Assembly: GCA_022776785.1 (NCBI GenBank)
Contig: JALFHA010000235.1
Span: 1-5,784 of the forward strand
Direction of reading: 5' to 3'
Length of the DNA: 5,784 bases
From: Clostridiales bacterium
GTDB lineage: Bacteria; Bacillota; Clostridia; Christensenellales; Aristaeellaceae
The first letter of the stretch is position 1; each line of letters begins with the position of its first letter. The notes below the pieces were generated by a model. The model was not told where the DNA came from. It searched no databases and worked only from the letters and a program-made list of their open reading frames with translations. This document shows, one piece after another, positions 1 through 5,555 of the stretch. Both the position numbers and the translations under genes were made by a program.

Positions 1-1560
1 CCCGAGCAGAGCTTCCATGCCTTCGCCTGTCTTTGCACTGGCGGGGATCGCCCCGGGCCATTCAGGCGTACGCTCCATCAGATCGACCTTGTTGATGACG
101 TCGATGCGGGGACGATCAGAGGCCCCCAGCGACGAAAGAACCTCGAGCACCACATCGTGCTGATGCGCCATCTCCGCCGATGCACCGTCGGACACGATGA
201 CCAGAAGATCGGCCAGCAGCGCCTCCTCAAGCGTCGAATGGAAGGCATCCACCAGCGCGTGAGGCAGCTTGCTGATAAAGCCCACCGTATCGACCAGGAG
301 GAATTCGCCGCCCGTCGGGAATTTCACCGTGCGCACCACGGGGTCAAGCGTCGCAAAGAGCTTGTCCTCGGCCAGCACGCCCGCGCCGCTGAGCGTATTG
401 AGCAGCGTGGATTTTCCAGCGTTCGTATAGCCCACCAGCGCGACGACCGGCACGCGGTTTTTTTCGCGCCGGGAGCGGCGCAGCTCCCGCTGGCTGCCCA
501 GCTCCGCGATCTCGCGGCGCAGGTCGCTCATGCGCCTGCGAATGCGCCGCCTGTCCAGCTCCAGCCGCGTCTCGCCCGGGCCGCGCGTGCCGATGCCGCC
601 GCCCAGACGCGACATGGAGACGCCATGCCCCGTCAGCCTCGGAAGCTGATAAGCCATCTGTGCCAGCTCCACTTGGAGCCTGCCCTCGCGCGACTGCGCG
701 CGCTGCGCGAAGATGTCAAGGATGAGCGACGTGCGGTCGAGCACCTTCACCCCGCGCAGAATCTCCTCCAGATTCCGGGTCTGCACGCCGGTCAGCTCGT
801 CGTCCACGATAACAAGATCCGCCTCGCGCGCCTGCGCCTCCAGCGAAAGCTCGTCCGCCTTGCCGCTGCCGATGTAGGTGGCCGTGTCGGGCCGTGATTT
901 TTTTTGCAGCATCCGTCCCACGACAATGGCCCCTGCCGTGTCGGCCAGCCGGGCCAGCTCCTCGAGGGATTCCTCGCTGTCCAGCCCGACCAGAAAAGCG
1001 CGCTCCTTTTCCTCCTGCGTGTCATTCGGCGCGCCGCTGAGCACCAGCGAATCCGCGCGCTCAATGGCCTCCATCAGCGCGCGCTGCGGAATGCGCTTGA
1101 TGGGCATGACCTCGGTGAGTGTCACGCGGTTTGCCCCGCCGACGTATTCGCCGAGGAACGCAGCCTGCAGGCCCGTCGGCCTTCCGCTGTCCGACACGCC
1201 GACGGCGGCCATCGCGTCAAAGCGCATGGAGCGCAGCGAGCTGATGTCCACGTCGGAGAGCTGCGGGTTTCCGCCCGGATGCGTGTGGATGCAGCGCACC
1301 ATGCTCAGCCTGCGCGCGTTGCGCCGCAGCCGCATATCCTTGAGCTCCACGCTGCCGATCTGCCCGATCGTCACATCGAGAACCGCGCCGCTGCGGGAGA
1401 CGTATACGCTGATCTCGCGGTTGATGGCCGCCGTAAACGCGGCCAGCGCCTCGAGCAGCTCCACCGGGGCAAACGACTCGTCGGGCAGCTCCAGCTCGTA
1501 GAGCAGCTCCATCTGCGCAAGCAGCGAGTCGCGCACCCCTTCCTTGTTGCCATAGATCAT
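1..1560 (-). CDS. hflX: GTPase HflX, long form with N-terminal JAMM-like domain (3' end cut off)
   Basis: I translated this frame by hand: 520 codons with no stop, leaving the window before the C-terminus. HflX binds the large ribosomal subunit and splits stalled ribosomes by GTP hydrolysis in the cytoplasm. Residues about 188-310 are the HflX-specific N-terminal domain (TYIGSGK at 228-234, DDEL and DIFAQRA further on), followed by the linker signature SRLGGGIGTRGPGETRLE. The G domain follows: G1 GYTNAGKS 377-384, G3 DTVGF 424-428, G4 NKVD 490-493 and G5 SAK 508-510. The first ~185 residues are an extension absent from E. coli HflX, with HTHP at 92-95 and S102/D105 forming a JAMM-type motif. 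I recall similar long forms in Clostridia, so the extension is not unique here. The start is ATG at 1560, behind AAAGGAG at an unusually long 13-base spacing; no better in-frame start is visible. It probably shares a transcript with the upstream desulfurase gene. The switch I region reads TLDPVVR rather than the usual TLDPT. Confidence 0.95.
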   Translation of the reverse strand, partial: MIYGNKEGVRDSLLAQMELLYELELPDESFAPVELLEALAAFTAAINREISVYVSRSGAVLDVTIGQIGSVELKDMRLRRNARRLSMVRCIHTHPGGNPQLSDVDISSLRSMRFDAMAAVGVSDSGRPTGLQAAFLGEYVGGANRVTLTEVMPIKRIPQRALMEAIERADSLVLSGAPNDTQEEKERAFLVGLDSEESLEELARLADTAGAIVVGRMLQKKSRPDTATYIGSGKADELSLEAQAREADLVIVDDELTGVQTRNLEEILRGVKVLDRTSLILDIFAQRAQSREGRLQVELAQMAYQLPRLTGHGVSMSRLGGGIGTRGPGETRLELDRRRIRRRMSDLRREIAELGSQRELRRSRREKNRVPVVALVGYTNAGKSTLLNTLSGAGVLAEDKLFATLDPVVRTVKFPTGGEFLLVDTVGFISKLPHALVDAFHSTLEEALLADLLVIVSDGASAEMAHQHDVVLEVLSSLGASDRPRIDVINKVDLMERTPEWPGAIPASAKTGEGMEALLG

Positions 1561-1573
1561 GAAAACCTGTTTA

Positions 1574-1580
1574 CTCCTTT
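1574..1580 (-). promoter_or_regulatory. Ribosome binding site of hflX, long spacing
   Basis: AAAGGAG on the minus strand, 13 bases before the ATG at 1560. This is longer than the usual 5-9 bases. A weaker AGG (1566-1568) sits 5 bases before the same ATG. The rest of the 1561-1667 gap shows no convincing promoter and no terminator with a U-tract, only a short GCAGA-GGG-TCTGC hairpin at about 1629-1641. This suggests read-through from the desulfurase gene. Confidence 0.6.
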
Positions 1581-1667
1581 ATGATGAAATCCGCCTGCCA
1601 GACATCGTCTCCGGGCGCAACGGGATTTGCAGACCCTCTGCGCAGCTTGCAGCCAACGTCATGCCGG

Positions 1668-2792
1668 TTATGAAGCAAGGATCCTGCCGAGCGCCGCCGC
1701 AACGGACAGAACGTCCGCCTCGGTGTTCTCCGGGCCCAGCGTCAGGCGGAGGTCGGCCCATTCGCCGTCGGCTTCGCCCGGATACATCGCGCGCAGCACA
1801 TGCGAGCGCTCCAGCGCGCCGGACGCGCAGGCGCTGCCGGCTGATGCGGCGATGCCCTCCATATCCAGCCTCGCCAGCAGCAGCGAGGAATCCCAGTTCC
1901 GGATGGACACATGCAGGCAGCCCGGAAGCCGCTCGTCCTGTGCGCCATTGATGCGCACGCCCTGCATGCAGCGCACCTGCTGCGCAAGCAGATCGCGCAG
2001 CATCGCAGCCTTGCGCGCCTGCGTTTCCATCTCCTGCACGGCCAGCTCCAGCGCGGCGCCCATGCCGACAATGCCCGGCGTGTTTTCCGTTCCCGCGCGA
2101 AGCCCGCGCTCCTGCGCGCCGCCCAGCATGAATTCGCCGATGCGCACGCCCTCGCGGACAAACAGCGTGCCGACGCCCTTGGGGCCGCCAAACTTGTGCG
2201 CCGACATCGACAGCATATCCACGCCCAGCACTCGGACATTCACGGGAATATGCCCGACGGCCTGCACAGCATCTGTATGCATCAGCGCACCATTGCGATG
2301 TGCGATTGCCGCAATGTCTGCAACAGGCTCGATCGTGCCCACCTCGTTGTTCGCCAGCATCACGGAGACGAGCGATGTGCCCGGCGCAATTACGCGCTCC
2401 GCCTGTTCAGGGCGGACGCGTCCCGATTCATCGACATCCAGCCATGCAATTTCCGTCCCGCGGGCCGAAAGCGCCTCACATGCGCGCAGCACGGCATGAT
2501 GCTCCACGCGGCTGACGGCGATGCGCCGCCGCTCATAGCTTGCCGCGTCACGCCCACCGGTAATCGCCCAGTTGTCCGCCTCCGTGCCGCCTGAGGTGAA
2601 GAAGACTTCCGACGGCTTTGCGCCGATGGCCTGCGCAACCTGCGCGCGCGCTCTGTCGATAGCCGCGCGCGCTTCGCGTGCTGCGGCGTATCCGCCGCTG
2701 GCGTTGGCATAGCGCTCCGAAAAGTACGGCAGCATCGCCTCAAGCGCCTGCGGCCTGAGCGCCGTCGTCGCCGCATGGTCCATGTTGATCAA
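1668..2792 (-). CDS. nifS: Cysteine desulfurase, NifS/IscS family (TTG start proposed)
   Basis: A PLP enzyme of fold type I that takes sulfur from L-cysteine, giving alanine and an enzyme persulfide for Fe-S assembly or tRNA thiolation. With the TTG start at 2792 it has 374 residues and begins MINMDHAATT, which fits the family opening MIYLDNAATT. Visible sites in that numbering: SGGTEADN near 67-74 (PLP phosphate binding), His98 in EHHAVL, NNEVG at about 148, Asp174 and Gln177 in HTDAVQAVGH, the PLP lysine Lys200 in SAHKFGGPKG, and catalytic Cys322 in SAGSACASGALE. The longer Cys loop marks the group I (NifS/IscS) type. All key residues are present, so it should be active. A longer form from GTG 2828 is open but has no ribosome binding site. 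No iscU, nifU or thiI is visible nearby, so the sulfur acceptor is unknown and the symbol names the family rather than a proven nif role. Confidence 0.95.
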   Translation of the reverse strand: MINMDHAATTALRPQALEAMLPYFSERYANASGGYAAAREARAAIDRARAQVAQAIGAKPSEVFFTSGGTEADNWAITGGRDAASYERRRIAVSRVEHHAVLRACEALSARGTEIAWLDVDESGRVRPEQAERVIAPGTSLVSVMLANNEVGTIEPVADIAAIAHRNGALMHTDAVQAVGHIPVNVRVLGVDMLSMSAHKFGGPKGVGTLFVREGVRIGEFMLGGAQERGLRAGTENTPGIVGMGAALELAVQEMETQARKAAMLRDLLAQQVRCMQGVRINGAQDERLPGCLHVSIRNWDSSLLLARLDMEGIAASAGSACASGALERSHVLRAMYPGEADGEWADLRLTLGPENTEADVLSVAAALGRILAS

Positions 2793-2800
2793 AGCGCTCG

Positions 2801-2809
2801 CCGCCCTTT
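2801..2809 (-). promoter_or_regulatory. Ribosome binding site deciding the TTG start of the desulfurase
   Basis: AAAGGGCGG on the minus strand, exactly 8 bases before TTG at 2792. The same nine bases at the same spacing precede the glyA ATG. It is an imperfect AAAGGAGG. The ATG at 2783 would lie 17 bases away, and the GTG at 2828 lies upstream of it, so the TTG is the best-placed start. Confidence 0.6.
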
Positions 2810-2832
2810 CGCTCCTGCGTCCATTCACGTTT

Positions 2833-2871
2833 GCAAAGAAAAAAGCTTACCGAATATAGTTTACCCTTTGC
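2833..2871 (-). repeat. Inverted repeat GCAAAG/CTTTGC flanking the -10 element
   Basis: Six-base perfect arms at 2871-2866 and 2838-2833, separated by 27 bases that include the -10 and the likely start of transcription. It could be an operator or chance. A similar CAAAG/CTTTG pair surrounds the glyA -10. Confidence 0.35.
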
Positions 2872-2886
2872 GTCCGCGCCTGTCAA
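2858..2886 (-). promoter_or_regulatory. Promoter of the desulfurase-hflX unit
   Basis: On the minus strand a perfect -35 TTGACA (2886-2881), a 17-base spacer and a -10 TAAACT (2863-2858) with one mismatch to TATAAT. Transcription would start near 2851, giving a leader of about 60 bases before the TTG at 2792. The short leader leaves no room for a known riboswitch. Confidence 0.85.
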
Positions 2887-2932
2887 TCCCAAACTTCACG
2901 CCCATCCGCCTGTGCGCCCGCCATGAAGCGAC

Positions 2933-2963
2933 AGAAGCGCGCCGGTTTTGCCGACGCGCTTCT
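2933..2963 (-). terminator. Strong hairpin after glyA, without a U-tract
   Basis: On the minus strand AGAAGCGCGTCGG and CCGGCGCGCTTCT pair over 13 positions with one G-U wobble around a CAAAA loop, starting about 37 bases after the glyA stop. It is followed by GTCGCTTC rather than a run of T, so it is not a textbook intrinsic terminator. It may be a weak or factor-assisted terminator, or a 3'-end stabiliser that separates glyA from the next promoter. Confidence 0.45.
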
Positions 2964-3000
2964 TCACAATATGCGATAGTATGCGGCTTTCAGGATGCGC

Positions 3001-4254
3001 TTATTCCGCCACGCAGTCCGCATAGAGCGGGAAGCTGGCGCACAGCTCAAGTACCTCCGCCTTGACCTCCGGCAGAGCAGCCTCCCCCTCGCGCACGACG
3101 CGCGCAATCCACGCGGCGATCTTGCGCATCTCGGGCTCCTTCATGCCGCGCGTCGTGACCGCAGGCGTGCCCACGCGGATGCCGCTGGTGACAAACGGGC
3201 TGAGCGTTTCCTTCGGAATCGTGTTCTTGTTGACGGTGATGTTCGCCTGACCGAGCAGGGTCTCAAGCGCCTTGCCGGTCACGCCCGTGCCCGTCAGGTC
3301 GAGCAGCATGAGGTGATTGTCCGTGCCGCCGGAGACGAGACGGATGCCCTGACGGGTGAATTCCTCCGCCATGGCGCGCGCATTGAGCACGATCTGATGC
3401 TGATACGCCTTGAATTCGTCGCTCAGCGCCTCCTTGAAGCAGACCGCCTTGCCCGCGATGACGTGCTCGAGCGGGCCGCCCTGCGTGCCCGGGAAGATGG
3501 CCTTGTCAATGGCCTTGGCATACTGCTCCTTGCACAGGATCATGCCGCCGCGCGGGCCGCGAAGGGTCTTGTGCGTGGTTGTCGTCACGAAATCGGCATA
3601 CGGCACCGGGCTAGGATGCTCGCCCGCCGCCACGAGGCCGGCGATGTGCGCCATGTCCACCATCAACAGACAACCGGCCTTGTCAGCGATCTCGTGCAGG
3701 CGCGGGAAATCGATGATGCGCGGATACGCCGACGCACCCGCGACAATCAGCTTGGGCCTGACCTCAAGCGCCTGACGCTCGAGCGCATCGTAGTCGATAA
3801 CCTCCTCGTCCTCGGTGACACCGTAGGCCACGAAATTGAAATACTTGCCGGACATGTTGACCGGGCTGCCGTGCGTCAGGTGGCCACCGTGGGAGAGATT
3901 CATGCCCATCACCGTATCGCCCGGCTCGAGCATGGCAAAGTAGACCGCCATGTTGGCCTGCGCACCGGAATGGGGCTGCACGTTGGCGTGCTCCGCGCCG
4001 AAGAGCTGCTTGGCGCGGTCACGGGCGAGGTTCTCCACCACGTCCACATACTGACAGCCGCCGTAGTAGCGCTTTCCGGGATAGCCCTCGGCATATTTAT
4101 TGGTCAGGTGGGAACCCATCGCAGCCAGCACAGCATTGCTGACAAAATTCTCAGACGCGATCAGCTCGATATGCTCGCGCTGACGGGTCAGCTCGTCGCG
4201 CATTGCCGCGCTGAGCTCGGGATCTTCCGCCTGAATGGACTTGAAATCGATCAT
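3001..4254 (-). CDS. glyA: Serine hydroxymethyltransferase
   Basis: A cytoplasmic PLP enzyme that interconverts serine plus tetrahydrofolate with glycine plus 5,10-methylene-tetrahydrofolate, the main source of one-carbon units. From the ATG at 4254 it has 417 residues, the usual bacterial length. Family signatures in order: ELIASENF near 30-37, NKYAEGYPGKRYYGG near 52-66, NVQPHSGAQAN near 91-101, NLSHGGHLTHGSPVN near 119-133, VDMAHIAGL with Asp200 and His203, the PLP lysine Lys229 in TTTTHKTLRGPRGG, VSGGTDNHL, and NITVNKN followed by SGIRVGTPA near the C-terminus. A GTG three codons upstream (4263) is in frame but overlaps the ribosome binding site, so ATG is preferred. The gene has its own promoter and is isolated from rnfB by a terminator, so it looks monocistronic. 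No truncation or missing residue is seen. Confidence 0.98.
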   Translation of the reverse strand: MIDFKSIQAEDPELSAAMRDELTRQREHIELIASENFVSNAVLAAMGSHLTNKYAEGYPGKRYYGGCQYVDVVENLARDRAKQLFGAEHANVQPHSGAQANMAVYFAMLEPGDTVMGMNLSHGGHLTHGSPVNMSGKYFNFVAYGVTEDEEVIDYDALERQALEVRPKLIVAGASAYPRIIDFPRLHEIADKAGCLLMVDMAHIAGLVAAGEHPSPVPYADFVTTTTHKTLRGPRGGMILCKEQYAKAIDKAIFPGTQGGPLEHVIAGKAVCFKEALSDEFKAYQHQIVLNARAMAEEFTRQGIRLVSGGTDNHLMLLDLTGTGVTGKALETLLGQANITVNKNTIPKETLSPFVTSGIRVGTPAVTTRGMKEPEMRKIAAWIARVVREGEAALPEVKAEVLELCASFPLYADCVAE

Positions 4255-4262
4255 GTAGAGCA

Positions 4263-4271
4263 CCGCCCTTT
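4263..4271 (-). promoter_or_regulatory. Ribosome binding site deciding the glyA start
   Basis: AAAGGGCGG on the minus strand, 8 bases before ATG at 4254. The segment GGCGGTG is one mismatch from GGAGGTG. The upstream GTG at 4263 overlaps this site and so would have no ribosome binding site of its own. Confidence 0.65.
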
Positions 4272-4272
4272 T

Positions 4273-4307
4273 TCAAAGAATAGACCTATTATACCCACTG
4301 TCTTTGA
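4273..4307 (-). repeat. Inverted repeat TCAAAGA/TCTTTGA flanking the glyA -10
   Basis: Perfect seven-base arms at 4307-4301 (inside the promoter spacer) and 4279-4273 (just after the likely start of transcription), 21 bases apart. The position fits a repressor operator, but no known operator consensus was recognised. Confidence 0.4.
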
Positions 4308-4316
4308 GGAAATCAA
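4288..4316 (-). promoter_or_regulatory. glyA promoter
   Basis: On the minus strand a -35 TTGATT (4316-4311), a 17-base spacer and a perfect -10 TATAAT (4293-4288). Transcription would start near 4281, giving a leader of under 30 bases, too short for a riboswitch or attenuator. Any regulation would have to act at initiation. Confidence 0.9.
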
Positions 4317-4330
4317 GGGAAATCCGTCAT

Positions 4331-4360
4331 TTTCTGCCGGATTTTGCCGCTTTCTGCCGA
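4331..4360 (-). repeat. Three tandem 10-base near-repeats upstream of the glyA promoter
   Basis: On the minus strand TCGGCAGAAA, GCGGCAAAAT and CCGGCAGAAA follow each other without gaps, sharing CGGCARAAW. They lie 15-44 bases upstream of the -35, between it and the rnf terminator. A period of about one helical turn would place each copy on the same face of the DNA, as expected for an activator site or A-rich upstream element, but function is unproven. Confidence 0.5.
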
Positions 4361-4402
4361 GAAAAACGAAAGAGGAGGAACGGAAAGCTCCATTCCTCCC
4401 CT
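4361..4402 (-). terminator. Intrinsic terminator of the rnf operon
   Basis: About 29 bases after the rnfB stop on the minus strand. The arms AGGGGAGGAATGGA and TCCGTTCCTCCTCT pair over 14 positions, including two G-U wobbles, around a GCTT loop. They are followed by TTCGTTTTTC. This separates the rnf transcript from glyA. Confidence 0.85.
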
Positions 4403-4430
4403 ATTCAGCTTTCAAAAGCAGCGCTTTGCG

Positions 4431-5531
4431 TCACTTCTGCTCCGGCGCCTTGGGCGCGGGCGCAGCGGGCTTCGCAGCGGCAGCGGCAGGCTTCGGCGCG
4501 GCGGGAGCCTTCTTCACTTTGTCCAGCTTGTTGCGCGGCGCGCGGCGGTCACGCATGGTGATGGCCTTCTTCGGGCACTTTGCCGCGCACAGGCCGCAGC
4601 CCGTGCATGCGCCCAGCACCTTGTGCGGCTGCTTGAGCGCGCCCTCAATCGCGTCGAACTTGCACTGACGGGTGCACAGCGTGCAGCCCACGCACTTCGA
4701 CGGATCGATGTAGGCCTCCTTGCGAACCTCGAGCTGGGCCTGCATCGCGCCGGTCGGACAGGCATCGGCACAGGCCATGCAGCCCACGCACTTGTCGTAA
4801 TCGACCTTCGGCACGCCGTTTTCCATCGTCAGCGCTTCGAAATTGCAGGCCTTGACGCAGGCTTCGCAGCCCACGCACGCGCGGTCGCACTTCTCCTTGA
4901 GCGCCATGCCCTTTTCGGGATTGTGGCAGCTCACGGTCACGATGCGGTCGGCAGGCTGCATGCTGAGCACATGCTGCGGGCAGGCCGCCACGCACTTCTT
5001 GCAGCCCTGACACTTGTCCTTGTCAACGACGGCGATGCCCTTGACGGGATCGATGTGAATCGCATCGAACGGGCAGGCGCGCTCGCAGGTACCCAGACCG
5101 AGGCAGGCATACTGGCAGGCCTTCGTGCCGTTGTTGACCAGCGAGGCCGCAACGCAGTCCTTCATGCCCTGATACTCCGCCTTCGGCAGGCAGTGGTCGC
5201 CATAGCCCTGGCAGGCCACAGTCGCGACCATGCGCTTGGAGGAGCTGACGGACACACCCATGATTTCGCCCATCTTCGCGGCGCAGGCCGGGCCGCCGAC
5301 GGCGCACGCGCCAACCTCAGCCTTGCCATCGGCGACAGCGGCAGCATAGCCGTCGCAGCCGGGGTAACCGCAGGCGCCGCAGTTGGCGCCGGGGAGGCAC
5401 TCGCGCAGCGCCTCCACCTTCGGATTGGAGGGGACCTTGAACACGCGGCCGGTCACGCCCAGCAGCGCGCCAAAGAGCAGACCCAGTCCGCTCACCACGA
5501 GCGCAGCGATCAGAATAGCAGTAACATCCAT
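4431..5531 (-). CDS. rnfB: Rnf complex subunit RnfB, multi-ferredoxin long form
   Basis: The electron-entry subunit of the ion-translocating ferredoxin:NAD+ oxidoreductase, anchored in the cytoplasmic membrane. Residues about 5-30 form the single N-terminal membrane helix. Next is a 4Fe-4S domain with Cys51, Cys54, Cys59 and Cys76 in NCGACGYPGC. Six ferredoxin-type motifs follow: Cys139/143/149/153 (the CX3CX5CX3C variant in CQYACLGLGTC), 174/177/180/184, 219/222/225/229, 248/251/254/258, 280/283/286/290 and 309/312/315/319. Together they could bind seven 4Fe-4S clusters. Residues about 336-366 are an Ala/Pro/Lys-rich tail. At 366 residues it is about twice the E. coli protein (192 residues by memory) and fits the long clostridial class. 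The start is ATG 5531 behind AGGGAGG at 7 bases. It follows rnfA by 24 bases, as in the usual rnfCDGEAB order, and is the last gene before a terminator. Confidence 0.97.
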   Translation of the reverse strand: MDVTAILIAALVVSGLGLLFGALLGVTGRVFKVPSNPKVEALRECLPGANCGACGYPGCDGYAAAVADGKAEVGACAVGGPACAAKMGEIMGVSVSSSKRMVATVACQGYGDHCLPKAEYQGMKDCVAASLVNNGTKACQYACLGLGTCERACPFDAIHIDPVKGIAVVDKDKCQGCKKCVAACPQHVLSMQPADRIVTVSCHNPEKGMALKEKCDRACVGCEACVKACNFEALTMENGVPKVDYDKCVGCMACADACPTGAMQAQLEVRKEAYIDPSKCVGCTLCTRQCKFDAIEGALKQPHKVLGACTGCGLCAAKCPKKAITMRDRRAPRNKLDKVKKAPAAPKPAAAAAKPAAPAPKAPEQK

Positions 5532-5555
5532 TGTTTTTCCTCCCTCGCTGTGCGC

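Noticed and set aside
157..1584. Three long plus-strand frames (157-897, 878-1501, 904-1584)
   Set aside because: All lie opposite hflX, whose minus-strand frame is continuous with clear GTPase motifs, so these are mirror frames.
1579..1662. 27-codon minus-strand frame in the desulfurase-hflX gap, starting 5 bases after the desulfurase stop and ending just before the hflX ribosome binding site
   Set aside because: No ribosome binding site at a usable distance, no recognisable motif, and the frame stays open back into the desulfurase gene, so it is probably chance.
1627..2594. Plus-strand frames of 290 and 227 codons
   Set aside because: They are antisense to the cysteine desulfurase, have low-complexity compositions and lack family motifs.
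4255..4430. Possible riboswitch or attenuator before glyA
   Set aside because: The promoter puts transcription start near 4281, leaving a leader of under 30 bases. The only hairpin upstream of that belongs to the rnf terminator.
2995..4668. 557-codon open frame on the plus strand
   Set aside because: It is antisense to glyA, crosses the glyA promoter and rnf terminator and enters rnfB. Its Arg/His/Leu-rich product resembles no family I know and reflects GC-rich codon usage on the other strand.
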